From: Paenibacillus tyrphae
GTDB taxonomy: Bacteria; Bacillota; Bacilli; Paenibacillales; NBRC-103111
Reading direction: 5' to 3'
Assembly (NCBI RefSeq): GCF_027925525.1
Contig: NZ_BSDJ01000033.1
Location: 32,188 to 96,187 of the forward strand
DNA length: 64,000 bases
The translations under genes and the position numbers were made by a program. Below, in pieces: positions 32,975-41,271 of the stretch. The notes under the pieces were generated by a model, which saw nothing but the letters and a program-made list of their open reading frames with translations, did not search any database and was not told where the DNA came from. Positions within the stretch are counted from its first letter, which is position 1; each line of letters opens with the position of its first letter.

Positions 32975-33868
32975 ATGGATATCAGACAGTTGCGCTATTT
33001 CATTGCGATTGCGGAGGAACGGCAAATTACGGCGGCGGCCAAAAGGCTTCATATGGCCCAACCTCCGCTCAGCCAGCAGCTTCATCTGATGGAGCGGGAG
33101 CTTGGCGTAACGCTATTGGAGCGGCAAGGACGGCAGCTTGAGCTCACAGAAGCGGGGCGTATGCTGTACAAGCACGCTTTGCACATTACGAAGCTGTTCG
33201 AGGAATCGCAGATTGAAGTCAAAGAAGCCGGAAACGGACTGACCGGCAAGCTCAGCATCGGGGTCAATACGCTATCCGACGGAAGGCTGCCGGAACTGCT
33301 TCGGAGGTTTCGCGAGAAGTTTCCGGCAATTACGTACAAAATTCAGCAGAACGAATCGGCCCAGCTCTGCAAGCTGGTCAAGGAACGGGCGATCGAGCTG
33401 GCGATTGTCCGCTTTCCGCTGGACCTCGGCGATTTCTCGATCCGGCATTTGCGGGAAGAACGGTTCTATTACGTCACCTCCCGGCGTCGCAGCCCCTTGG
33501 ACGGGAAGGCGGTTTCGTTCGAGCAGATCGGGCAGGAGCCGTTGATCCTCCCCAGCACGGAAGGACTGGGCGTGTATCAGATGATCGTGGAGGAGTTCGC
33601 CCGGCACGGGGTGAAGCCGAACGTCTTGTCCGAATGCTCCGACATCGCAATGCTGCTGGAGCTGGTCTCCTCGGACTTCGCCGCCACGCTGGTGCCCGAA
33701 TCGGTGCTCCGGCTGCACCGCGGCTTCGACGTGCAGGTGTGCGAGCTGGCGGGAACGCATATCGCCTCGTCATCCGTGCTGATTTGGCTCAAGGACCATT
33801 ACTTGTCCAAGGCGGCACAGAACTTCATCGAGCTGACGGGCGAAGCTCCTTTTTCCGGCAAGGACTAG
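32975..33868 (+). CDS. LysR-family transcriptional regulator
   Basis: The 297-residue protein has the LysR winged helix (MDIRQLRYFIAIAEERQITAAAKRLHM and QPPLSQQLHLMERELGVTLLER, quoted in parts) and a C-terminal periplasmic-binding-like effector domain (LSIGVNTLSDGRLPELLRRF, LILPSTEGLGVYQMIVEEF). GGTGG precedes the ATG. By position it may control the divergent ankyrin lipoprotein-permease unit and itself. The effector is unknown. Confidence 0.9.
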   Translation: MDIRQLRYFIAIAEERQITAAAKRLHMAQPPLSQQLHLMERELGVTLLERQGRQLELTEAGRMLYKHALHITKLFEESQIEVKEAGNGLTGKLSIGVNTLSDGRLPELLRRFREKFPAITYKIQQNESAQLCKLVKERAIELAIVRFPLDLGDFSIRHLREERFYYVTSRRRSPLDGKAVSFEQIGQEPLILPSTEGLGVYQMIVEEFARHGVKPNVLSECSDIAMLLELVSSDFAATLVPESVLRLHRGFDVQVCELAGTHIASSSVLIWLKDHYLSKAAQNFIELTGEAPFSGKD

Positions 33869-33935
33869 CGAGTAACTCTATAAACTCCTAGTGCCGACCA
33901 CCCTTCCGTTTTCCAGCAATGTCATAAGGAAGCAA

Positions 33936-33962
33936 AGCTTGGAGAATACTATACCCCAAGCT
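33936..33962 (+). promoter_or_regulatory. Inverted repeat ahead of the nucleoside importer operon
   Basis: AGCTTGG and CCAAGCT, 13 bases apart, in the 134-bp leader before the BMP lipoprotein gene. No convincing promoter or riboswitch core is visible there. Confidence 0.3.
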
Positions 33963-34002
33963 AAGCTACTTTGGCATTCCATTACGGAAGGACGGATACA
34001 CA

Positions 34003-35055
34003 ATGAAGCGATGGATATCCCTCGGCATGGCCGGCGTGCTGGCGGCCGGGCTGGCGCTGGGCGGGTGCGGCCAGAAGCCTGCGCCACCTAACAACGCGGG
34101 AGCCGGCGGTGCTCCGGCAGCAGGCGGCGACACGAAGGCGGGTGCGAAGTTCAATATCGGCATGGTCACGGACCTTGGCGGCGTCAACGACAACTCTTTT
34201 AACCAGAGCGCTTGGGAAGGGCTGCAGCGGCTTGCGAAAGATACCGGGGCTCAGGTGAAATATTTGCAGAGCAAGAGCGATTCGGAATATATCCCGAATC
34301 TGACCCAAATGGTCAAAGGCAACTTCAACCTGACGTGGGGCATCGGCTTCATCATCGGCGATGCGATGAAGACGGTAGCGACGCAAAATCCGAACGCCAA
34401 AATGGCGATTATCGATAACGTCGTGGACGCGCCGAACGTGGAATCCGTGACGTTTGCCGAGAACGAGGGCTCCTATCTGGTCGGTGTCGTCGCGGGCCTG
34501 ATGACCAAGACGAGCAAAATCGGCTTTATCGGCGGGATGGACATTCCGGTGATCAAGCGCTTCGAAGCCGGCTTCAAGGCCGGCGTGGCCGCGGTCAATC
34601 CGAACGCCAAGCTGACGATTAACTATACCGGGGCGTTCGACAAGCCCGATCTCGGCAAAGCCGCCGCTTCCACGCTCTATAACGACGGCGCGGATATTAT
34701 TTTTCACGCGGCGGGCGCCACGGGAAGCGGCGTGTTCAACGAAGCCAAGGATCGGCTGAAGGCGGGCAAGAAAGTATGGGTCATCGGCGTCGATCAGGAC
34801 CAGTCGAAGCTGTTCGGCGACGACGTGACGTTGACCTCGATGGTCAAACGCGTCGATCAGGCGGTCTACCGCATCTCGAACGATCTGATCGCCGGCAAAT
34901 ACGAGGGCGGCAAAACGATCGTGCTCGGCCTCAAGGACGAAGGCGTCGGCCTGCCGGACACGTCGAAGAAGAACGTGCCGGAGGACGTGCTCAAGAAGGT
35001 CGAGGAATACAAGCAAAAAATCATTAAAGGCGAAATCAAGGTTCCCGAAAAATGA
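34003..35055 (+). CDS. nupN: BMP-family nucleoside-binding lipoprotein
   Basis: The 350-residue lipoprotein has a lipobox at Cys22 (LALGGC), a Gly/Ala/Pro-rich linker, and the BMP (PnrA-like) domain: FNIGMVTDLGGVNDNSFNQSAW, WGIGFIIGDAMKTVA, FAENEGSYLVGVVAGLM, VIGVDQDQSKLFGDDVTLTSMVKR. BMP proteins bind purine nucleosides. It is the first gene of a four-gene ABC importer equivalent to NupNOPQ of Bacillus subtilis (guanosine uptake). Its stop overlaps the ATPase start by four bases. The exact nucleoside is inferred. Confidence 0.88.
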   Translation: MKRWISLGMAGVLAAGLALGGCGQKPAPPNNAGAGGAPAAGGDTKAGAKFNIGMVTDLGGVNDNSFNQSAWEGLQRLAKDTGAQVKYLQSKSDSEYIPNLTQMVKGNFNLTWGIGFIIGDAMKTVATQNPNAKMAIIDNVVDAPNVESVTFAENEGSYLVGVVAGLMTKTSKIGFIGGMDIPVIKRFEAGFKAGVAAVNPNAKLTINYTGAFDKPDLGKAAASTLYNDGADIIFHAAGATGSGVFNEAKDRLKAGKKVWVIGVDQDQSKLFGDDVTLTSMVKRVDQAVYRISNDLIAGKYEGGKTIVLGLKDEGVGLPDTSKKNVPEDVLKKVEEYKQKIIKGEIKVPEK

Positions 35056-36611
35056 GCGGCGTGAAAGTGGAAATGCGCGGCATCACCAAGCGGTTTCCAG
35101 GCATCGTTGCCAACGACGGTATCAGCTTGACACTCCGTCAAGGCGAGATTCTCGCCCTGCTCGGCGAGAACGGCGCAGGCAAATCGACGCTGATGAACAT
35201 TTTGTTCGGACTGTATCAGCCGGACGAAGGCGAAATCCTCATCAACGGCGAGCCGGCGGCGATCGTCAATCCGAAAACGGCCATTCAGCTCGGTCTCGGC
35301 ATGGTGCACCAGCATTTCAAGCTCGTGGAGCCATTCACTGTGACGGAAAATATTATTCTCGGGCAGGAGACAAGGCGGGGACTTCAGGTCGATTACGGGA
35401 AAGCGGCGCGCCAAGTGTCCGAGCTGTCCGCCCGATACGGACTGCGCGTCAATCCGCGTGCGCGGGTAAGAGACATCTCCGTCGGCATGCAGCAGCGCGT
35501 CGAAATCTTGAAGACGCTGTACCGGGGGGCGGACATCCTCATTTTCGATGAGCCGACCGCCGTGCTGACGCCGCAGGAAATTCGCGAGCTGATGGACATC
35601 ATGCGCAAGCTCGTGGCCGAGGGCAAGTCGATCATTCTGATTACGCACAAGCTGAAGGAAATCATGGCGATCGCGGACCGTGTCACCGTCATCCGCCGCG
35701 GCAAGGTCATCGATACGCTCGCCGTCAAGGACACGAACCCGGACGAGCTTGCGGCCAAAATGGTCGGCCGGGAAGTCTCGTTCCGGCTCGATAAGAAGCC
35801 TGCCGCCATCGGTGCGCCGGTCCTGGGCGTAGAGAACGTGACCGCCCGGGGGCCCGGCGGCCTGTCCGTGCTCAGCGGCGTCACCTTCGAGGTACGCGCC
35901 GGGGAAATTCTCGGCATCGCCGGCGTCGACGGCAACGGCCAGAGCGAGCTGATCGAAGGGCTGACCGGGCTGCGCGGGATTGACGGTGGCCGCATCGCGC
36001 TCGGCGGCCGGGAGATTGCGAACCGCTCGCCCCGCGACATCGCGGAGGCGGGGCTGGGGCACATTCCCGAGGACCGGCATAAGCGCGGGCTCGTGCTGGA
36101 TTTCTCGATGAGCGAGAACATGGTGCTCAAGACTTATTATACCTCCGCCTACAACCGCGGGGGCTTTCTAGACTATGCCGCGATCGACCGGCAGGCGCAG
36201 CGGCTGATCGCCGAATTCGACGTGCGGACGCCAGGCCTCCGCACTCCGGCGCGGGCGCTGTCGGGCGGCAACCAGCAGAAGGCGATCATCGCGCGCGAGA
36301 TCGATCTGAACCCGGATCTGCTGATCGCGGCGCAGCCGACGCGCGGGCTCGATGTCGGGGCGATCGAATTCATCCATAAGCGGCTGCTGGAGCAGCGGGA
36401 CAAAGGCAAAGCCGTATTGCTCCTCTCGCTGGAGCTGGACGAGATTCTGAAGCTGTCCGACCGCATCGCCGTCATCTATGAAGGCCGCATCGTCGGAGAA
36501 ACCGACCCGTCTCACACGTCCGACCGCGAGCTCGGGCTGATGATGTCCGGCTCCGGACGCGCAACGGAAGCGGCGGCTCCTTCAACCTCCGGAGGTGAAA
36601 AGCATGGCTAA
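35052..36611 (+). CDS. nupO: Nucleoside ABC importer, double ATPase subunit
   Basis: The 519-residue protein holds two ATPase domains in tandem. The first is complete: Walker A GENGAGKS (residues 39-46), signature ISVGMQQRVEI and Walker B ILIFDEPT. The second has a changed Walker A (GVDGNGQSE) and signature LSGGNQQKAIIARE with AAQPTRGLD in place of DEPT, as is usual for carbohydrate/nucleoside uptake (CUT2-like) ATPases, so only the first site is likely to hydrolyse ATP. It overlaps both neighbours. Confidence 0.92.
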   Translation: MSGVKVEMRGITKRFPGIVANDGISLTLRQGEILALLGENGAGKSTLMNILFGLYQPDEGEILINGEPAAIVNPKTAIQLGLGMVHQHFKLVEPFTVTENIILGQETRRGLQVDYGKAARQVSELSARYGLRVNPRARVRDISVGMQQRVEILKTLYRGADILIFDEPTAVLTPQEIRELMDIMRKLVAEGKSIILITHKLKEIMAIADRVTVIRRGKVIDTLAVKDTNPDELAAKMVGREVSFRLDKKPAAIGAPVLGVENVTARGPGGLSVLSGVTFEVRAGEILGIAGVDGNGQSELIEGLTGLRGIDGGRIALGGREIANRSPRDIAEAGLGHIPEDRHKRGLVLDFSMSENMVLKTYYTSAYNRGGFLDYAAIDRQAQRLIAEFDVRTPGLRTPARALSGGNQQKAIIAREIDLNPDLLIAAQPTRGLDVGAIEFIHKRLLEQRDKGKAVLLLSLELDEILKLSDRIAVIYEGRIVGETDPSHTSDRELGLMMSGSGRATEAAAPSTSGGEKHG

Positions 36612-37680
36612 AGCCATTCGTGTCATGACCAAGGATTCGGCGCTCGTTCCGCTGGTCGCCATCGTGCTCGGATTGCTGGTCGGCGCCCTGATCATGCTGG
36701 CCGGCGGGTACAATCCGCTCGCCGCCTACGCGTCGCTGATCGAGAAGGTCGTCGGCGATCCGTACAGCATCGGGGAGACCGTCCGCGAGATTACCCCGCT
36801 CCTGCTGACCGGGCTGTCGGTCGCCTTCGCGTTCCGGACGGGGCTGTTTAATATTGGCGGCGAAGGGCAGTTTATTATGGGCATGACTGGCGCCACTTGG
36901 ATCGGCGTCAAGCTGACCCTGCCGTTCTGGCTTCATGCGCCGCTTGCCATCGTAACAGGGGCTGTGCTCGGGGGATTGTGGGGAGGCATCGCCGGGTACC
37001 TGAAAGCGCGGCGCGGCGTCAATGAGGTGATTACGACGATCATGCTGAACTGGATTGCGCTATACCTCGGCAATTACATTATCAGCCGCTATTTGCTTCA
37101 GCCCGGCCAGCAGCGCTCGTACCTGATTCACGACACCGCCTCGATCAGTCTGAACGCGCTCAGCGCGATGTTCGGCAACGCCCGGCTGCATCTCGGCATT
37201 CCGATTGCGCTGCTCGCCGCCGTCGCGTTCTATGTCCTCCTGTGGAAGACACGCCAAGGCTACGAGCTTCGCGCAGTCGGACACAGCCCGTCTGCGGCGG
37301 AGTACGCCGGGATGAACGTGAACGCGGGCATTGTGCGGGCGATGTTTATCGGCGGGGTCTTCGCCGGGCTTGCCGGAGTGTTTGAGGTGCTCGGCGTCTT
37401 CCACTATCAAGTGATCAGCGCCGCATCGCCCGGCTACGGCTTCGACGGCATCGCCGTCGCGCTGCTCGGCGGCAACCATCCGCTCGGCGTCGTGCTCGCC
37501 GCCGTCTTGTTCGGCACGCTGACGTACGGCTCGGCCGGGATGAGCTTCGGCGCGGACGTGCCGCCGGAAATCATTCGCGTGATCATCGGCACCGTCATCT
37601 TCTTCGTCGCCTCGCACGGGATCATCCGCTGGCTTCTGAAGCCGCTGCGGGCCGGGCGCAAGCCGAGGGAGGTGGCCTAA
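36604..37680 (+). CDS. nupP: Nucleoside ABC importer, permease subunit 1
   Basis: The 358-residue BPD_transp_2-type permease has about 8-9 membrane segments, with FRTGLFNIGGEGQFIMG and RRGVNEVITTIMLNW typical of the family, and a conserved ELRAVGHSPSAAEYAGMNV loop for ATPase contact. The ATG at 36604 has GGAGGTG 6 bases upstream; a GTG within that site would give a three-residue extension. It overlaps the ATPase gene by 8 bp. Confidence 0.9.
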   Translation: MAKAIRVMTKDSALVPLVAIVLGLLVGALIMLAGGYNPLAAYASLIEKVVGDPYSIGETVREITPLLLTGLSVAFAFRTGLFNIGGEGQFIMGMTGATWIGVKLTLPFWLHAPLAIVTGAVLGGLWGGIAGYLKARRGVNEVITTIMLNWIALYLGNYIISRYLLQPGQQRSYLIHDTASISLNALSAMFGNARLHLGIPIALLAAVAFYVLLWKTRQGYELRAVGHSPSAAEYAGMNVNAGIVRAMFIGGVFAGLAGVFEVLGVFHYQVISAASPGYGFDGIAVALLGGNHPLGVVLAAVLFGTLTYGSAGMSFGADVPPEIIRVIIGTVIFFVASHGIIRWLLKPLRAGRKPREVA

Positions 37681-37684
37681 ACGG

Positions 37685-38647
37685 ATGGATGCGCTTCGCA
37701 TTCTCGGTGAGTTGATCCATACGACGCTCGTCTTCTCGACCGCGCTTATTTTTACGGCTATGGGCGGCATCTTCTCCGAGCGCTCCGGCGTCGTCAACAT
37801 CGGCCTGGAGGGGCTGATGATCTCCGGCGCGTTCGCCTCCGCAGTCGCGGCCTGGTACGCCGAGCAGGCGGGCTTCGCGGACGCCGCGCCCTGGATCGGC
37901 CTCTTGGCGGCCATCCTGGTCAGCATGCTCGTCTCGCTCATTCACGCGGTCGCCTCGATCACCTTCAAAGCCGATCAAGTCGTCAGCGGTGTCGTCATTA
38001 ACTTTCTGGCCGCCGGATTTACGGTCTATCTCGTCAAAATTTTGTTCGCAGGCTCCGGACAAACGGAAACGCTGAACGCGGTGTTTCACAATGTCGCCAT
38101 CCCCGGACTGGCGTCCGTCCCGCTGCTGGGCTACGGCGTATTCACCGCTTACCCGACGACGTATTTGGCACTGGTCGCCGTCGCTCTCGGCTGGTACGTG
38201 CTGTTCAAAACCCCGTTCGGCCTGCGCCTCCGCGCGGTCGGCGAGCATCCGGGAGCCGCAGACACGCTCGGTGTGAACGTTACCCGCATGCGATATATTG
38301 GGGTGCTGCTGAGCGGCGCGCTGGGCGGGCTCGGCGGCGCGACGATCACCCTCACGACGACGAGCAACTTCTCGCACAACACGATTTCGGGGCAGGGCTT
38401 CATTGCGCTGGCAGCGATGATTTTCGGCAAATGGCATCCGTACGGCGCCTTGGGAGCGGCGATCTTCTTCGGCTTCGCGCAAGCGATCCGAAACTTTGTG
38501 CAGCTGCTCCCGGTCTCCCAAGCGATTCCGATGGAGTTTATCTACATGCTCCCCTACATTCTTACGATTCTGGTGCTGGCGGGCGCCGTCGGCCGCGCTT
38601 ATCCTCCCGCGTCGCTCGGCGAGCCGTACGACCCGGGCAAGCGTTAA
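37685..38647 (+). CDS. nupQ: Nucleoside ABC importer, permease subunit 2
   Basis: The 320-residue BPD_transp_2-type permease has about 8 membrane segments. FSERSGVVNIGLEGLMISGA and DQVVSGVVINFLAAG are family hallmarks; LRLRAVGEHPGAADTLGVNV is the cytosolic coupling loop. It starts 4 bp after the first permease and closes the operon ahead of a terminator. Confidence 0.9.
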   Translation: MDALRILGELIHTTLVFSTALIFTAMGGIFSERSGVVNIGLEGLMISGAFASAVAAWYAEQAGFADAAPWIGLLAAILVSMLVSLIHAVASITFKADQVVSGVVINFLAAGFTVYLVKILFAGSGQTETLNAVFHNVAIPGLASVPLLGYGVFTAYPTTYLALVAVALGWYVLFKTPFGLRLRAVGEHPGAADTLGVNVTRMRYIGVLLSGALGGLGGATITLTTTSNFSHNTISGQGFIALAAMIFGKWHPYGALGAAIFFGFAQAIRNFVQLLPVSQAIPMEFIYMLPYILTILVLAGAVGRAYPPASLGEPYDPGKR

Positions 38648-38659
38648 CCGAGCCACGCG

Positions 38660-38726
38660 AAAAAAGCCGCTTCCCCCGTGCTGCGATCGTTTGCTGCGAT
38701 TAGCACAGCCGGGATGCGGCTTTTCG
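38660..38726 (+). terminator. Terminator of the nucleoside importer operon
   Basis: AAAAAGCCGC near 38661 pairs with GCGGCTTTT at 38716-38724; the inner arms contain CCC/GGG. The stem ends in a T-run followed by CGATTA. Confidence 0.7.
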
Positions 38727-38752
38727 ATTAAGGTAACATTCCATGCAGGAAG

Positions 38753-38960
38753 CTTGTTGAGAAAGTGCCAAAGGAGATTACAGAGGTTACGAAGGGGTGG
38801 GGTATCCACTTCCGACCGCTTGTTGTCCTCGGGAAATTTGATTGGAAGCCGCTTAGTAGCGGACATTTCCCGAGGACAAAGGCGGCCGCTATCGCTTCTC
38901 CAGTGGTTACCCCACCTCTGTATGCTTCTCAATTTAGGTCAAAATCCTCTTTTCCACAGC
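38753..38960. mobile_element. MITE-like repeat, copy 3 (internally deleted)
   Basis: It begins CTTGTTGAGAAAGTG and runs like copy 1 (GGGGTATCCACTTCCGACCGCT, then GGGAAATTTGATTGGAAGCC and the hairpin GCTTAGTAGCGG; both partly quoted), but lacks a central block of about 60 bp that copy 1 carries. The right terminal repeat is decayed (CTTTTCCACAG). Together with copies at 11431 and 13098 it defines a family in this genome. Confidence 0.72.
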
Positions 38961-38979
38961 CTGACTGCATTCCATGCAG

Positions 38980-39450
38980 TCACCCGGCCGCAAGCCGTTT
39001 GATCAGGACCATAGCTTCCGGCGCACCTTCGCTTTCGCCTCCGGGCTCCACGCGAAGCTCATCCACCAACGCCTGCAGCAAATACAGGCCGATTGGCGAG
39101 TCCTCAAGACGCTCCAAGGCCTTCGCCCCCTCCTGGGGCAGCTTCACGGGACGCAGCGCTTCCCCGAACGTAATATCCGGCGAATCCGTTCCGATCCGGA
39201 TCTTGAGCTCCGTCTCCTCCAGCGTGAACGTCAGGCACAGTATCGGCAGCGGTTCTTTATCGCCGGCTTGCAGGATCGCGTAATTGCACGCTTCGGTCAC
39301 CGCTACCTTCAAGTCCTCGATCGCTTCGTACGACAACCCTACCCGGACGGCCACGCCATACAGCGTCAAACGGACTGTATCCAGATCGTCCGCCTGGAGC
39401 GGCACACACAAAACGACGGTTTTCGTTCCGGCCTCCGTTTGCCCCTTCAT
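38980..39450 (-). CDS. RsbW-like GHKL protein with eroded ATP site
   Basis: The 156-residue protein is a paralogue of the RsbW at 27893: both share the TVRLTLYG/LVRLTLYG helix, SYEAIEDLKVAVTEACN, and GLYLLQALVDEL. The N box is mostly kept (EACNYAILQA), but the G1 region reads IGTDSPDI instead of KDQGPSFD, and the G2 region SPIGLYL instead of GGLGIYL. Loss of the G1 Asp-x-Gly and the first G2 glycines suggests weak or no ATP binding. It overlaps its STAS partner gene by four bases. No sigma gene is attached, so its client is unknown. Confidence 0.82.
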   Translation of the reverse strand: MKGQTEAGTKTVVLCVPLQADDLDTVRLTLYGVAVRVGLSYEAIEDLKVAVTEACNYAILQAGDKEPLPILCLTFTLEETELKIRIGTDSPDITFGEALRPVKLPQEGAKALERLEDSPIGLYLLQALVDELRVEPGGESEGAPEAMVLIKRLAAG

Positions 39451-39782
39451 AGTCCGCCCCCTTCAATCGTCAGATAACGGGACAACCCGGTCATGTCGAA
39501 CAGCCGCCTGATTTTGGCCGGCACTTCTTGTACGGCAAACGACGCATCCTCCGGCTGCCGTTTCTTAAGCACAGAGACGAAAATCCCGATTCCCGTGCTG
39601 TCAATGTAAGTCAACTCCCGCAAGTTCAGCTTGAGCGGCACCGTCCGCTGACCCGCCAGCGGCTCCACGACGGAACGGAATTGCTCGGCCGTGCTCAAAT
39701 CAAGCTCGCCGGATAAGAACAACACGTTCGCTTCCGGCGTATTCAGCACTTTGACATGGAACTTCTGCGCGTCTCTGTCCAT
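39447..39782 (-). CDS. RsbV-like STAS anti-anti-sigma factor, second copy
   Basis: The 111-residue STAS protein has YIDSTGIGIFVSVLKKRQ with Ser62 in the phosphorylation position, aligning throughout with RsbV at 28370. It is the first gene of a two-gene unit with the RsbW-like protein. GGGAGGTA precedes the ATG. The promoter looks sigma-A-like, not sigma-B-like, so the pair may be expressed in unstressed cells and feed into, or buffer, the sigma-B switch. Confidence 0.85.
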   Translation of the reverse strand: MDRDAQKFHVKVLNTPEANVLFLSGELDLSTAEQFRSVVEPLAGQRTVPLKLNLRELTYIDSTGIGIFVSVLKKRQPEDASFAVQEVPAKIRRLFDMTGLSRYLTIEGGGL

Positions 39783-39818
39783 CCGCTTTTACCTCCCTCT
39801 GAATCCATGATTATTTGT

Positions 39819-39847
39819 AGAATAGCAGATTTTAGGAAGTTTTTCAC
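39819..39847 (-). promoter_or_regulatory. Sigma-A-like promoter of the second rsbV/rsbW pair
   Basis: On the minus strand GTGAAA, 17 bp, TATTCT, about 37 bp upstream of the STAS gene. Confidence 0.5.
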
Positions 39848-39870
39848 GGTACTCCGCAGCGAAAGCTGCT

Positions 39871-39896
39871 GATTCACTGAAAAGCAGCCGGGGTAA
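39871..39896 (+). promoter_or_regulatory. Weak sigma-B-type promoter of the small membrane protein
   Basis: GATTCA, 14 bp, GGGTAA: one mismatch from the GTTTCA/GGGTAA form seen elsewhere in the window; 54 bp before the small gene. Confidence 0.5.
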
Positions 39897-39949
39897 TCAT
39901 CACTAACGAGGCGCCCGATAACTTCAGCTCAGACAAGGAGTGATTGAAG

Positions 39950-40111
39950 ATGGATGATCCTATGAAAAGCGTGGACATCGAGAAGAAAAGCGTCGAAAAA
40001 CGGATGGATTCCGGCATGGTCGCTTCCACCTTCATCAAATACGCGGCTTACGTCGTCATCTTTTTCGGCTTTCTCTATTTCCTGGTCCGTTACATCCTGC
40101 CCATGTTCTAA
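39950..40111 (+). CDS. Small membrane protein (53 residues)
   Basis: A short frame begins ATG at 39950, 9 bases after AAGGAG, and encodes a charged N-terminal half (MDDPMKSVDIEKKSVEKRMD) followed by one or two hydrophobic stretches (YVVIFFGFLYFLVRYILPMF) to the stop. It is not a recognised family. The good ribosome-binding site, a coherent membrane helix, and a sigma-B-like promoter support a real gene. It is probably a small stress-induced membrane peptide. Confidence 0.65.
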   Translation: MDDPMKSVDIEKKSVEKRMDSGMVASTFIKYAAYVVIFFGFLYFLVRYILPMF

Positions 40112-40190
40112 TGTGCCCCGTTACGATACGCGCACCGGCCCCGCCGCGTGCGCTTTTTTGCGTTATCGGCGGCCCCTCCGGGCTTGACAA

Positions 40191-40222
40191 CAAAATAAAG
40201 GCCAGACCGAAGCCTGACCTCT
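40191..40222 (-). terminator. Terminator of the glgC-yflT-hypothetical unit
   Basis: AGGCCAG and CTGACCT form a 7-bp stem with one G-T pair; on the minus strand TTTATTTTG follows. It lies 24 bp past the stop of the hypothetical gene. Confidence 0.65.
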
Positions 40223-40245
40223 CTCCCGCATGCGATTTTCCGTTG

Positions 40246-40833
40246 TCAATCGGTTGCCGTATGGAAATAATGAACGGACAGCAGCTTCCCGGTGTGCTCG
40301 TCCAAGAACAGCTTGAGCGCCCGCTGGCCCCGCTTGTAGACAATCCCGTCCTCGCCGACCCAATCCGGCGGGCCGAGCGTTTGCCGCAGCGTATCCGCAT
40401 TCATCGCCAGCTTCTTGCCGTCGATCTCGATCGTACCCGTCTGGACGGGAACCATGACGTATTGGACGAACTGATCGTAAAGGCCAATCCGGCAATCGTC
40501 GTATACGAAGATGCGCTCGTCCTTGAACAAAGGATCGGTTTCCTCGGCATTCGGCTTGCCTTTCATTTCGTAAAGCGTTTTCAGATCGTCCGTAACCGAG
40601 ACTCCGTTGACCCGTTCCAGCGGCCATTTGACAGGTCCTCCAATCTCGGCTCCAGTTCCGGCTTCTTCGTAGACGGCGGTATTTACGGTGTGCGTCTGTT
40701 CCGTTGCCGCCAGCGCTGACGGATAAGAAAGCTTGTCCAATGCCGCAGGCGAATCTTCGGCGGAGCTCCATGAGGCTCCGGTCAGTCCGATTGCAGCCGC
40801 GCCGATCAACCACCATTTGCTTAACCGTTTCAT
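40246..40833 (-). CDS. Secreted hypothetical protein
   Basis: I do not recognise this 195-residue protein. It has a signal peptide (MKRLSKWWLIGAAAIGLTGA, cleavage likely after SSA near residue 25) and a soluble domain. The C-terminal part, TLRQTLGPPDWVGEDGIVYK and KLFLDEHTGKLLSVHYF, resembles in pattern SmpA/BLIP-like small beta domains. The ATG at 40833 follows GAGAGGTG. It is the last gene of the probable glgC-yflT operon (56 bp gap). Confidence 0.6.
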   Translation of the reverse strand: MKRLSKWWLIGAAAIGLTGASWSSAEDSPAALDKLSYPSALAATEQTHTVNTAVYEEAGTGAEIGGPVKWPLERVNGVSVTDDLKTLYEMKGKPNAEETDPLFKDERIFVYDDCRIGLYDQFVQYVMVPVQTGTIEIDGKKLAMNADTLRQTLGPPDWVGEDGIVYKRGQRALKLFLDEHTGKLLSVHYFHTATD

Positions 40834-40889
40834 TGGAATCACCTCTCCCGTGTTGTGTCAGGCAACGGATCGAGTTCAGACGTTTATGT

Positions 40890-41231
40890 TTAGTGATTTA
40901 AAATGACATTCTCATCGACGGCAATGACAATGCGTCCGCTCGCCATCTCCTTCTCGTAGAATTCGACCGCCGACATGGACAACCCGAGAGACAGCAGCTT
41001 CTCCCGCAGCGCCATACCCTCGCACTTGTACAGCGGCGCAACCGTATGCGCCATCGCTTCTCCCACGAACCCGATCCGGCTTGTGTACTTGGGCTTAAAC
41101 ATCTCCTCCGTACGCACATTCTCATGAGCCAAAATCTGAATCTGATCCACGCCGCGGCCGGCCGATTGAAAATCGCGGACCGCCTGCTTCACTTCCTGCT
41201 CGCCCTTGGCTACTACGATCGAATGAAACAT
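40890..41231 (-). CDS. YflT/GsiB-17M-like general stress protein
   Basis: The 113-residue protein belongs to the general stress protein 17M (YflT) group: VVAKGEQEVKQAVRDFQSAG, QIQILAHENVRTEEM, GFVGEAMAHTVAPLYKCEG and LGLSMSAVEFYEKEMASGRIVIAV. A second member is encoded at 50084. YflT is a sigma-B-dependent protein in Bacillus subtilis; its action is unknown. GGAGGAGG precedes the start. It follows glgC by 40 bp, so it shares the sigma-B-like promoter upstream of glgC. Confidence 0.82.
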   Translation of the reverse strand: MFHSIVVAKGEQEVKQAVRDFQSAGRGVDQIQILAHENVRTEEMFKPKYTSRIGFVGEAMAHTVAPLYKCEGMALREKLLSLGLSMSAVEFYEKEMASGRIVIAVDENVILNH

Positions 41232-41271
41232 CGGAAACGCCTCCTCCAGTCGGTAGTATCATCAAAGCTTC

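Noticed and set aside
33869..34002. Purine riboswitch before the nucleoside importer
   Set aside because: No conserved purine-aptamer loop sequences are present; only a 7-bp inverted repeat is seen.
34866..36080. Long minus-strand frame opposite the ABC ATPase
   Set aside because: Mirror of the nupO codons; composition-driven and without motifs.
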